Below the pieces are notes generated by a model. That model searched no databases. It was not told where the DNA came from and saw nothing but the letters and a program-made list of their open reading frames with translations. Below are positions 1 through 10,719 of a stretch of DNA of 64,000 nt, piece after piece. Numbering within the stretch: position 1 is the stretch's first letter; every line of letters begins with the position of its first letter. A program made the position numbers and the translations under genes. Source of the stretch: Brooklawnia sp963780175 (GTDB lineage Bacteria > Actinomycetota > Actinomycetes > Propionibacteriales > Propionibacteriaceae). The stretch lies in NCBI GenBank assembly GCA_963780175.1, contig CAWAAT010000001.1:992001-1056000 (forward strand), given 5' to 3'.

Positions 1-993
1 ATCGATGACCGCGGGCCACACTCGCGGGTCCAGGTCGTCGACGTTGGCGCGAAGCTCGACCATTCCCGTCGCGGTGGTGGCGTCCATCATCCCGAGGCCC
101 GAGGGGGTCTGAGACTCCTGCCCCAGCACGACACGCACGACGTTGGGGTGCGTGGCGAAGTCGCGACCCCCGGCACCGACGCCCATTCCGGTGACGGACA
201 ACGCCCCAAGGGCCTCGCAGCGCACGGCGAGCGCGCGGACCAACGCCGCCCCGGTGGGTGTCGCCAGCTCGCCCGGTTCCCCGGGGGTGGTCACCGCGGC
301 AGGGGTGTCGTGCTGGTGGTGGTCGTGGTCGTGCCGGTGTCCGTGACCGTGCTCGTAGTCGCGCGCGGATGAGGGCGACCGATCGGGTGCGTGAGTGTGC
401 GGGTGATCGTGACCCCCGGTAGCTACCGCGGCGCCGAAGGCGGTCGGCGCGACGGTGCGCCAACCCTTCACCAACTCGGCGACAGCGGGGACAGGCACGG
501 GGATGTCGCCGTGCGCCGTGCGGACCCGGCCGGACCCGAGCGCCATCGGCGACGCCGAGACCGTCTCGACCCCCAGCAGCCGCAGGGCCTCGCAGGTGCC
601 TACGACGTCGGCTATCGAGTCCAGGGCCCCCACCTCGTGAAAGTGGACGTCCTCGGCGGCGATGCCGTGCGCACGCGCCTCGGCGTCGGCGAGGCGTCCG
701 AACACCGCCAGCGACCGATCGCGGGTCACCTCGGGCAGCGGGGCCGCTGTGAGGGCGTCGCGGATGCCCGCCCACGTGCGGTGTGGCGGGTCGTCCACGA
801 GCACCCGCACCTTGGCCTTCGTGCCGCGCTGTCCCCCACGCAGCACCGTCTCGACTTCCAGCCGCACAGACCCGGGCACAAGGGCGTCCAGTGCGTCCTG
901 CACCCCTGCGAGCGGCGCGCCCGCGTCCAGCAGTGCGCCGAGCATCATGTCGCCGGCGACCCCGGCGGAAACGTCGAACCAGGCGTGGGTCAT
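1..993 (-). CDS. larC: LarC, nickel-pincer cofactor nickel insertion protein (3' end outside window)
   Basis: LarC inserts nickel into the pyridinium bis-thiocarboxylic acid mononucleotide to finish the cofactor of lactate racemase (LarA). I translated the reverse strand from the ATG at 993. It begins MTHAWFDVSAGVAGDMMLGALL, the family's N-terminal signature (FD..AG.AGDM). The conserved HFHEVGA.DSIADVVG stretch and the GMGVGAGGRDF region follow. A histidine-rich stretch (HDHPHTH, then HGHGHRHDHDHHQH) lies near residues 195-225 and fits nickel handling. The frame is open to base 1, so 331 codons are visible and the C-terminus is missing. Some lactobacilli make LarC from two frames by programmed frameshifting; here the visible part is one continuous frame. 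A box CAGGAT lies 6 nt before the ATG. Confidence 0.9.
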   Translation of the reverse strand, partial: MTHAWFDVSAGVAGDMMLGALLDAGAPLAGVQDALDALVPGSVRLEVETVLRGGQRGTKAKVRVLVDDPPHRTWAGIRDALTAAPLPEVTRDRSLAVFGRLADAEARAHGIAAEDVHFHEVGALDSIADVVGTCEALRLLGVETVSASPMALGSGRVRTAHGDIPVPVPAVAELVKGWRTVAPTAFGAAVATGGHDHPHTHAPDRSPSSARDYEHGHGHRHDHDHHQHDTPAAVTTPGEPGELATPTGAALVRALAVRCEALGALSVTGMGVGAGGRDFATHPNVVRVVLGQESQTPSGLGMMDATTATGMVELRANVDDLDPRVWPAVID

Positions 994-1060
994 GAGACCA
1001 TCCTGCCGGATGCGGTGGACACTCTTGTTCACTGCCGAGAGCTGACATCCTCCAGTGGCC

Positions 1061-1092
1061 GAACGGGGCCGTCCCGAAGGACGACCCCGTTC
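1061..1092 (-). terminator. Hairpin terminator downstream of tkt
   Basis: Inverted repeat with outer arms GAACGGGG and CCCCGTTC and an inner GTCC/GGAC stem around CGAA. It sits 16 nt past the transketolase stop codon and before larC. No strong T-run follows, as is usual in GC-rich actinobacteria. Confidence 0.7.
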
Positions 1093-1107
1093 TGTGCTGG
1101 TCTCGAA

Positions 1108-3172
<2,065 letters not shown>

Positions 3173-3378
3173 GTTTCGTCCTTAGTAGTCAGAGCGCTCG
3201 GCATCGAGCCGGAAGGGCGCGGGTCATCCCCCAGTGATTCTAACGGCGCCCACCCTCGCCACGAGCCGGTCGGCGAATGATTGGTCCCCCGTACCATCGG
3301 GTTTCACCGCTGCACTCACGCCATGCCACGGCGAGACCTGAGCTCCGCCCTGGTGGGCCGAACCGGCACACTGGTTGC

Positions 3379-3867
3379 GTGACTGCTGTGATCAGGGACG
3401 CGACCAGCGCCGATCTTCCCGCGCTCACCGACGTGTACAACAGCCTCGGAGTGGCCACCACGGCCAGCTATGACCTGACCGAGGCCAGCACCAGCGATCG
3501 TGCGCTCTGGCTGGCGAGCCACACCGTGGTCGTCGCCGAGGTCGACGGTCACGTCGTAGGCTATGCCGCCCACGGGCAGTTCCGCAGTCTGGCCGGCTAC
3601 GACGCGACTCGCGAGACCAGCGTCTACGTCCACCCCGAGCATCAGGGCCGCGGGCTGGGCCGCAGGTTGATGCAGGGGCTCATCGAGCGGGCCAGGGCGT
3701 CCGGGGTGCATGCCCTGGTGGCGGTGATCGACGCCGACAACGTGGCCAGCAAGGCACTGCACGCGGACCTCGGCTTCGTCGACTGCGGCACCCTGCCCGA
3801 GGTGGGACGCAAGTTCGAGCGTTGGCTGAGCGTCACACTGATGGTGCTCAGCCCACTGGCGGGCTGA
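3379..3867 (+). CDS. GNAT N-acetyltransferase, phosphinothricin-acetyltransferase-like
   Basis: A 162-residue single-domain GNAT protein. The N-terminus VIRDATSADLPALTDVYN matches the PAT/YwnH-like group. The acetyl-CoA loop is clear in VHPEHQGRGLGRRLMQGLIERA (Q/RxxGxG/A type), followed by the NVASKALHADLGFVDCGTL segment typical of that group. PAT-like enzymes acetylate phosphinothricin, methionine sulfoximine or related amino-acid analogues; the true substrate is unknown. The GTG start at 3379 was chosen because the family alignment begins there; a CACACT box lies 6 nt upstream, possibly a leaderless start. The gene converges on gltA. Confidence 0.75.
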   Translation: MTAVIRDATSADLPALTDVYNSLGVATTASYDLTEASTSDRALWLASHTVVVAEVDGHVVGYAAHGQFRSLAGYDATRETSVYVHPEHQGRGLGRRLMQGLIERARASGVHALVAVIDADNVASKALHADLGFVDCGTLPEVGRKFERWLSVTLMVLSPLAG

Positions 3868-3870
3868 GCG

Positions 3871-3892
3871 GTCCCCCAGTCACACCGGGGAC
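3871..3892. terminator. Hairpin between converging GNAT and gltA genes
   Basis: Inverted repeat GTCCCC...GGGGAC with a 10-nt loop, nested in a wider pair GCTGAGC (3863-3869) and GCTCAGC (3901-3907). It lies between two convergent stop codons and probably ends both transcripts. Confidence 0.6.
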
Positions 3893-3902
3893 GAGGGCCG
3901 GC

Positions 3903-5186
<1,284 letters not shown>

Positions 5187-5225
5187 GGTGGCGCTTCCTT
5201 CCATCGGACCTGCTGCCACTCAACC

Positions 5226-6425
5226 CTAACCGGGATCGGCCTGGCCTCGCTCGGCATCAAGACGGTTGAGGTCGGCCTGGAGCAATCCCCTGGCGCGAGC
5301 CTCCTGGGCCTCGTCCCGCCAGGGGACGTCGGCAAAGCCCTCGACGGTGGCATCCGCGACCGACTGCAGGCCCGCATCACTGATCAGTCCGATCCTGCGG
5401 ACCTCGAGGGCGGCTGCCACGTAGGTGTCGAAGAAGACGACGCCCGCGGACGCGTGCCGGGCCCGAGTGACCGCGTCCGTGTCGACCACGTCATGGATGA
5501 GGACCGCGTCGACGGCGTCGGAGAACTCGGCGCGCAACCGCTCCCCCACGGTGACGTCTCCCTGCCCGGAGTCCCCGATGAACACCAGCCGGTACTCGGG
5601 GTAGAGGTGGTGGTAGTGGGTGATGTTCTGGATCTTCTTGTCCGCCATCCCGCTGTGGCTCAACAGGTGGGTCAACGAACCGGTCAGCATCGAATTGACA
5701 CCCACCCCCGCCCCGCGCAGCTTCCGGCGCGTCTGGTCCTCGACCCACCCCAGCAGGTCGGCGGGACGGGCGGTGATGAACGTGAGATCACCCAGCGACC
5801 GGGGCTTGCCCTGCGGCCCTTGGTCGAGCGCTTCCCACAGTGCGAGCACCCCGGGGTAGACCACACCCTTGGGGTACCGCTTGTCGTGCAGCGAGCAGAT
5901 GGTGGTGTCGTCGATGTCGGACAGCACCTTGGCCTCCAGACCGTTCACATGGAGGGCCTCGGCGGCGATGTGGGCGAGGATCTGGTCTCTGACCCGCTGA
6001 TCGTCGATGTCCCGGTAGATCAACTCCTCGAGGTCGTTGTGATTCGGCGTGGCATCGACGAGGCTCTTCAGCACCGTGAGGTCGGCTCCCTTGACGTCGC
6101 AGAACAGGGCCGCCACGATCCGCTCGTCGCGGGCGTCGGTGCGACCGGTCTGGACGGCATGAATGAAGGCGGCCCTGGCGGGCAGCCCCAGCTCCGCGCG
6201 GCGGGTCACCCCGAGCAGGCTCATCAGTTCGGTGTGATGGTCTGGCCCGAACCATCGGTCGTCCATGGAACCGACCAGTCGGTCGGTCAGCCATGGGTCC
6301 GCCAACATCTCGTTGAGCTGCTCGGTTTCCACCGTGGCCAACACACGAAGGATGGTGCGCTCCGCCTCGTTGTCGGTGCGCCGCTTCAGCAGCTGGTGCA
6401 GCAGGTCAGTCGCCAGACCGGTCAT
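5226..6425 (-). CDS. App1-family phosphatidate phosphatase-like protein (DUF2183, HAD fold)
   Basis: 399 residues. The C-terminal half carries the App1/DUF2183 HAD motif SDIDDTT (Dx-D-x-T nucleophile, near residue 170), then FITARPADLLGWVEDQTRRKL and the later acidic motif FIGDSGQGD. In yeast, App1 is a Mg-dependent phosphatidate phosphatase; bacterial members are mostly uncharacterised. The N-terminal ~160 residues (EAERTILRVLATVETEQLNEML, DIDDQRVRDQILAHIAAEALHV) are helical and not recognised. It overlaps the upstream lipid kinase by 4 nt (ATGA), so the two are translationally coupled: a kinase that can make phosphatidate beside a phosphatase that can remove it. Lipid specificity is inference. 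Confidence 0.75.
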   Translation of the reverse strand: MTGLATDLLHQLLKRRTDNEAERTILRVLATVETEQLNEMLADPWLTDRLVGSMDDRWFGPDHHTELMSLLGVTRRAELGLPARAAFIHAVQTGRTDARDERIVAALFCDVKGADLTVLKSLVDATPNHNDLEELIYRDIDDQRVRDQILAHIAAEALHVNGLEAKVLSDIDDTTICSLHDKRYPKGVVYPGVLALWEALDQGPQGKPRSLGDLTFITARPADLLGWVEDQTRRKLRGAGVGVNSMLTGSLTHLLSHSGMADKKIQNITHYHHLYPEYRLVFIGDSGQGDVTVGERLRAEFSDAVDAVLIHDVVDTDAVTRARHASAGVVFFDTYVAAALEVRRIGLISDAGLQSVADATVEGFADVPWRDEAQEARARGLLQADLNRLDAERGQADPG

Positions 6426-7420
6426 GCGGGCTCCTCAGGGTCTCGAACGTGGACGCGCAGGCTGCGCTCCTGGATTCGTGCGGCCATCGCCGTGACGTCG
6501 CGGATGACGTCACCGTCGACCTGGACGGGTTGGGCCTGGAGCGGGCGAACGAGAACCCGGCGTCCCGTGTGGTTTCGCAGCGCGGCAACCGAGGCTTGGT
6601 GCCATACCAGCCCCTTCAGTGCGACGGACAGCCACTGAGCCGGGTGACGGATGGGCACCTCGAGGATGTCGAACAGTCCGTCGTCCACCAGGGCGTCAGG
6701 ATGGATGACCACCCTGCCGGGCGCGGCCGGGGTGAGTCCGACCAACACCGTCCAGGTGTCGATGGTGTGTTCGGGTTCGTCATCCACCCGGACCGACATC
6801 CGCAACGCCGGAAGAAGGGCCTCTTTCAGGCCCGCCGCGGCGTAGGCCAGCCACCCCAGCCGCATCTTGGCCTCGTGAGTGGCCCCGGCCACGCTTCGGG
6901 CATCACGCCCGATCCCGGCCATGGTCAGGAAGGGCTCATCGTGTTCGGCGCCGCTGGCGGTGACCAGGTGCGCCCATCCCACGTCCAGCTCGACACTGGG
7001 CCCGGTCAGTGCTGTGTCGACCTGCTGGGCGAGGCTGAGTCGAACAAGCCCGAGATTGTGGGCAAGCACGTTGCCCGATCCCAGCGGGATGACGCCCAGC
7101 CGGGTGCTGGTGCCGGCCAGAACTCGTACGACCTGTCGGACCGTGCCGTCCCCACCGATCACCACCACCAGGTCGGCACCGGCCTCGACGGCTTCTCTGG
7201 CCTGGTCACAGCCCGGTCGGTGGACGGTGGTGGCCAGGTGTCTGGCAGCCGGCAGACCCAGGAGGTGGCACTGCCTGTCCAGTTCAGCGACGGCAGCCTC
7301 GGCATGTCGGGCCGTGGGGTTGACCACCACGAAGACGCGGCCGCCCGAGGCGGGCAGACGAGTGGGCGCGTCCCGCACCGGCAGGTGGCGGCTGGCCCCA
7401 ACGCGACCCCTGGTCATCAC
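6422..7420 (-). CDS. Diacylglycerol kinase / YegS-type lipid kinase
   Basis: 332 residues. The DAGK catalytic domain opens with VFVVVNPTAR; the nucleotide loop VVIGGDGTVRQVV follows, then LGVIPLGSGNVLAHNLGL. The C-terminal domain includes VVIHPDALVDDGLFDILEV and VQVDGDVI. The family phosphorylates diacylglycerol, phosphatidylglycerol or sphingoid lipids. Start is uncertain between GTG 7438, GTG 7420 and ATG 7417. GTG 7420 is chosen because a CACAAT box sits 6 nt upstream with no ribosome-binding site. The gene is the first of a lipid kinase-App1-(gltA) series and is divergent from the SPFH gene. Confidence 0.8.
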   Translation of the reverse strand: MMTRGRVGASRHLPVRDAPTRLPASGGRVFVVVNPTARHAEAAVAELDRQCHLLGLPAARHLATTVHRPGCDQAREAVEAGADLVVVIGGDGTVRQVVRVLAGTSTRLGVIPLGSGNVLAHNLGLVRLSLAQQVDTALTGPSVELDVGWAHLVTASGAEHDEPFLTMAGIGRDARSVAGATHEAKMRLGWLAYAAAGLKEALLPALRMSVRVDDEPEHTIDTWTVLVGLTPAAPGRVVIHPDALVDDGLFDILEVPIRHPAQWLSVALKGLVWHQASVAALRNHTGRRVLVRPLQAQPVQVDGDVIRDVTAMAARIQERSLRVHVRDPEEPA

Positions 7421-7438
7421 GAGACCATTGTGCCGCAC

Positions 7439-7485
7439 GATAAATCTGATATCATTTTGCTATCGAACTTAGGAAAGGAACCCCC
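7439..7485. promoter_or_regulatory. AT-rich divergent promoter region with TGATATCA palindrome
   Basis: A short AT-rich island between the lipid-kinase and SPFH genes, in contrast to the GC-rich flanks. It holds a perfect 8-bp palindrome TGATATCA (7447-7454) and, next to the SPFH start, AGGAAAGGA 7-8 nt upstream of the ATG. A transcription-factor site is likely; the regulator is unknown. Confidence 0.45.
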
Positions 7486-8466
7486 ATGAACCCTCAGACC
7501 TCTCAGGTCATCGACAACGCGGGCGAGTCGATCGGCGGCGAACCGGCGGGCCATCCGGTCGGCCTCACCGGAACCCGGGTGGACGTCTCCGAGCACAAGG
7601 CCTGGTACTTCAACGGGGGCATCGGGGTGTTGCTGACCTTCGCCCTACTGGCGGGCGGGGTGGCGTTGGCGATCATGGGAGGCATCAGGCTGGAAGCAGG
7701 CGAAGCAGGTGCGGCCCTGCTCGTCGGTGGCACGATCCTGCTCCTGTTGGCGTCGGTCGCGATGACTTCGCTCACCATCGTCCAGCCCGGCGAGACACGG
7801 GTGGTCATCTTCTTCGGCAACTACATCGGCACCATTCGCAAGGCGGGCCTGCACACCACCGTGCCATTGACCACGAAGACGAAGGTGTCGGTGCGCGTCC
7901 ACAACTTCGAGACCAACGACCTGAAGGTCAACGACTCCGACGGCAATCCGGTCAACATTGCTGCCATCGTGGTCTGGCAGGTCGCCGACACTGCGAAGAG
8001 CGCGTTCGCCGTCGAGAACTTCCAGGAGTTCGTCAGCGTGCAGTCAGAGTCCGCGCTGCGGCACGTGGCCACCAGCCACCCCTACGACAACGCTGCCCCT
8101 GGCGAGGAGACGCTGCGCGGATCGACCGAACTCATCGCCGACGAGTTGGCCCACGAGGTGGCCGACCGCATCGCGATCGCGGGCCTCGAGGTCATCGAGA
8201 CACGCATCTCGTCGCTGGCCTACGCCCCCGAGATCGCCCAGGTGATGCTGCAGCGCCAGCAGGCCTCCGCGGTCATCGCTGCGCGCGAGAAGATCGTCGA
8301 AGGTGCGGTGACCATGGTCCAGAGGGCCCTGGAGCGTCTGGAGGCCGACGACATCGTGGTGTTGGACGACGAGCGCAAGGCGGCCATGGTCAGCAACCTG
8401 CTGGTCGTGCTGTGCAGCGGATCGCCCGCCACCCCCGTCGTGAACACCGGCAGCCTCTACAGCTGA
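7486..8466 (+). CDS. SPFH/band-7 domain membrane protein
   Basis: 326 residues. Two hydrophobic segments near residues 45-70 and 76-98 are followed by the SPFH core: TIVQPGETRVVIFFGNYIGTIRKAGLHTTVPL, then NIAAIVVWQVADTAKSAFAVENF and AGLEVIETRISSLAYAPEIAQVMLQRQQASAVIAAREKIVEGAV, the stomatin/flotillin-type C-terminal helix. These proteins oligomerise on membrane microdomains and scaffold other proteins; the role here is unknown. A small ribbon-helix-helix gene follows after 6 nt and is probably co-transcribed. A clear ribosome-binding site supports the ATG at 7486. Confidence 0.9.
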   Translation: MNPQTSQVIDNAGESIGGEPAGHPVGLTGTRVDVSEHKAWYFNGGIGVLLTFALLAGGVALAIMGGIRLEAGEAGAALLVGGTILLLLASVAMTSLTIVQPGETRVVIFFGNYIGTIRKAGLHTTVPLTTKTKVSVRVHNFETNDLKVNDSDGNPVNIAAIVVWQVADTAKSAFAVENFQEFVSVQSESALRHVATSHPYDNAAPGEETLRGSTELIADELAHEVADRIAIAGLEVIETRISSLAYAPEIAQVMLQRQQASAVIAAREKIVEGAVTMVQRALERLEADDIVVLDDERKAAMVSNLLVVLCSGSPATPVVNTGSLYS

Positions 8467-8472
8467 TCAGCC

Positions 8473-8670
8473 ATGGCTGAACGGAAGCAACTCCTGCTAC
8501 GGCTCGACCCGGCGGTGCACGAGGCTGTCGCCCGCTGGGCCGCTGACGACCTGCGTTCGGTCAACGCGCAGATCGAGGTGTTGCTGCGCCGCGAACTGCA
8601 GCGGGCGGGGCGACTGCCAGGCGAGGTCAGGCCGATCCCGCAGCGGGGTCGACCTCCCCGCTCCCCATGA
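8473..8670 (+). CDS. Small Arc/ribbon-helix-helix-like protein
   Basis: 65 residues. The core LLLRLDPAVHEAVARWAADDLRSVNAQIEVLLRRELQRAG fits the Arc-type ribbon-helix-helix fold: a beta strand with alternating side chains, then two helices with a SVNAQIE turn. A basic, proline-rich tail follows. It probably binds DNA as a dimer and may control the SPFH gene just upstream. Its last 44 nt overlap, tail to tail, the 3' end of the acetyltransferase gene on the other strand. Confidence 0.7.
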   Translation: MAERKQLLLRLDPAVHEAVARWAADDLRSVNAQIEVLLRRELQRAGRLPGEVRPIPQRGRPPRSP

Positions 8671-9670
8671 GCCAGACACCCTTGTGGGCGATGGGCCGCC
8701 AGCCGAGTTCTTCGTTGATCGCGAGCATGTGGACGTTCTCTGCAGCGTTGACGGTGATGATCCGGCGCACCTCGGGGTGGCTAGCACGTACCAAATCGGC
8801 GCAGAGTGTCTTCAACGAACGGCCCAGCCCCCGCCCACGATGGGTGGGGGCGACCGAGGTGTCCCATTGCCAGGCCAGGTCGGTGCCGGCCGCGACGGCC
8901 ACCTGGGTGAAGCCGGCAGCAGAGTCGTCGGCCGCGAGCGCCAGCACGGTGACAAGTTCGCGGCCGGCATCCCCGGCGGCAGCCTCCTCAACGGCGATCT
9001 GTTCAGCAGTGAAGGGTTCGGCGACGTAGCCGGTCTCACCGGTGGGCGCGTCGGACGCCGTCACGTGGCGCATGATCGCCACCCGGCTGCGCCACTCGGG
9101 CGGGGTCGCACCGAACCAGTGCACGAGCCGGTAGCCCTCGGCCGGTTCGATCGGCGAACCCTGGTGGGCTGCCTCGAGAGCTGAGACCCGCCACACCTGG
9201 GCGAGTCTGGCTCCCGAGCCGAGAAATGCCTCAGCCATCTCGTCGCGTCCGATCGACCCGACTCCTACCGGCGATGTCAGACTCGCGTCCTGCTCTCGAT
9301 GCAGATACCAGACCAGGAAGCTCGCGCGGGCGTGCTCGGCGGCGAACTCGCGGCACACGGCCAACGCCTCGGGCAGCACCTCCGCGACGCCGGCCAGCGG
9401 GTGCAGCCACAGTTCGCAGTCCGGCGGGCCGTCGGTGCCCAGGCTGGCCTCCATCTCGATCGCGGCCAGGTCCTGGCCGTCGTTGCTCAGCAGCACCCAG
9501 AGTTTGCTCACGTGGGTCTGGGGAGCGCAGGCCGCTGCGACGACCTCGCGTCCCAACCAGGCAAGATCGTTGCTGCCGATCCGGTAGGTCGACACCTCGG
9601 AGGTGAGCGCTGCCACACGATGGGCGAACTCGTCGAGATCTGGTCCTGGCACCACGCGCACACGCATCAC
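8627..9670 (-). CDS. GNAT-family acetyltransferase with two GNAT-like halves
   Basis: 347 residues. The C-terminal half has the acetyl-CoA loop VAPTHRGRGLGRSLKTLCADLV, followed by RIITVNAAENVHMLAINEELGWRPI. The N-terminal half looks like a degenerate GNAT domain without that loop (EMEASLGTDGPPDCELWLHPLAG, VLPEALAVCREFAAEHARA). The overall layout resembles mycothiol-synthase-like tandem GNAT proteins, but the substrate is not known. The GTG at 9670 is chosen because TAGGCT (9682-9677) lies exactly 6 nt upstream, the leaderless pattern seen across the window; the ATG at 9667 is the alternative. Confidence 0.8.
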   Translation of the reverse strand: MMRVRVVPGPDLDEFAHRVAALTSEVSTYRIGSNDLAWLGREVVAAACAPQTHVSKLWVLLSNDGQDLAAIEMEASLGTDGPPDCELWLHPLAGVAEVLPEALAVCREFAAEHARASFLVWYLHREQDASLTSPVGVGSIGRDEMAEAFLGSGARLAQVWRVSALEAAHQGSPIEPAEGYRLVHWFGATPPEWRSRVAIMRHVTASDAPTGETGYVAEPFTAEQIAVEEAAAGDAGRELVTVLALAADDSAAGFTQVAVAAGTDLAWQWDTSVAPTHRGRGLGRSLKTLCADLVRASHPEVRRIITVNAAENVHMLAINEELGWRPIAHKGVWLMGSGEVDPAAGSA

Positions 9671-9725
9671 CCGGCCAGCCTAGGGCGGAGGAGGAAACCG
9701 TCTCGCCGCCCAATACCATGGCCCC

Positions 9726-10661
9726 ATGTCACACCAGATCGAGCGGGTCGCCATCGTCGGAGCCGGGGCGATGGGAGCCATGTACGCCGCCCATTTCGCA
9801 GGGGCGGGCCTCCGCGTCGACCTGGTGGCGCGCGGAGAACGAGCCGAGGCACTCCTGCGGACCGGGCTCACGGTCAACGGGGAACCGCTGCTGGCCGGGG
9901 TGGTCGACGTCGAGACGTCCGAGGGGCAGCCCCCTGCCGACCTGGTGATCTTCGCCGTCAAGGACCGTCACCTCGCCCAGGCGATCGAGGACGCCGCAGC
10001 GGTGATCGGCCCGCAGACCATCATCATGTCCATCCTCAACGGCCTGGATTCCGAGGAACGCATCGCTGCCCGCTACGGCACCGACCGCGTCCTGCTGTGC
10101 GTGGCACTGGGCATGGACGCCGAGCGCGCGGGACACCAGATCCGGTTCCGACAGCCCGGTCGGCTGCTCGTCGGTCGCCCCGGCAACGATGCCGAGCCCG
10201 ACCTGCAGGTGGCCGCCGTGCAGCAGGCGCTCGACCGTGCCGGACTGGTCTGGCAGACCCCGGCCGACATGCGGCACGCGATCTGGTCGAAGTTCTACTT
10301 CAACACAGGCATCAACCAGGCCTCCGCTGTGCTGCACGCCCCGTACGGCGCTTTCCAGCCCGAGGGCGACCCCCGCCGGCTGATGAAGGCTCTGATGGCC
10401 GAGGTGCTGCAGGTCGCCGCGGCCGCTGGGGTGGCGCTGGGCGCCGACGACGTGGCCCACTGGGACCAGGTGCTCGCGAGCATGCCCGCCGCCGGATGGA
10501 CCTCGATGGCCCAGGACGCGAATGCCGGGCGGCAGACAGAGGTGGAGACGTTCGCCGGACGCGTGGTGGGCCTCGGTGAGCGGCACGGCATCGCGACCCC
10601 GGTCAATCAGACGATCCTGTGGATTCTGCGCGCCCGCGACAGCACGGCGCAGCCAGTCTGA
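9726..10661 (+). CDS. Ketopantoate reductase family protein (ApbA/PanE)
   Basis: NADPH-dependent reduction of 2-dehydropantoate to pantoate is the classic reaction. The protein has 311 residues with the Rossmann motif VAIVGAGAMGAMYAAHFAGAG at residues 8-28, the VKDRHLAQAIEDA segment, NGLDSEERIAARYG, and the C-terminal helical domain with a catalytic lysine candidate in IWSKFYFNTGINQASAV. Paralogues acting on other 2-oxoacids are common, so panE is not assigned firmly. TACCAT (9714-9719) lies 6 nt before the ATG, suggesting a leaderless mRNA. Confidence 0.85.
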   Translation: MSHQIERVAIVGAGAMGAMYAAHFAGAGLRVDLVARGERAEALLRTGLTVNGEPLLAGVVDVETSEGQPPADLVIFAVKDRHLAQAIEDAAAVIGPQTIIMSILNGLDSEERIAARYGTDRVLLCVALGMDAERAGHQIRFRQPGRLLVGRPGNDAEPDLQVAAVQQALDRAGLVWQTPADMRHAIWSKFYFNTGINQASAVLHAPYGAFQPEGDPRRLMKALMAEVLQVAAAAGVALGADDVAHWDQVLASMPAAGWTSMAQDANAGRQTEVETFAGRVVGLGERHGIATPVNQTILWILRARDSTAQPV

Positions 10662-10669
10662 CCCAAGCC

Positions 10670-10707
10670 GCGCCTCACCGCCCGATGACGAAAGGGGGGT
10701 GAGGCGC
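10670..10707. terminator. Hairpin between panE-like and nfn-like genes
   Basis: Perfect 10-bp arms GCGCCTCACC and GGTGAGGCGC around an 18-nt loop, between the convergent panE-like and Nfn-fusion genes. Likely a bidirectional terminator. Confidence 0.75.
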
Positions 10708-10719
10708 CTGCTCCGCTCG

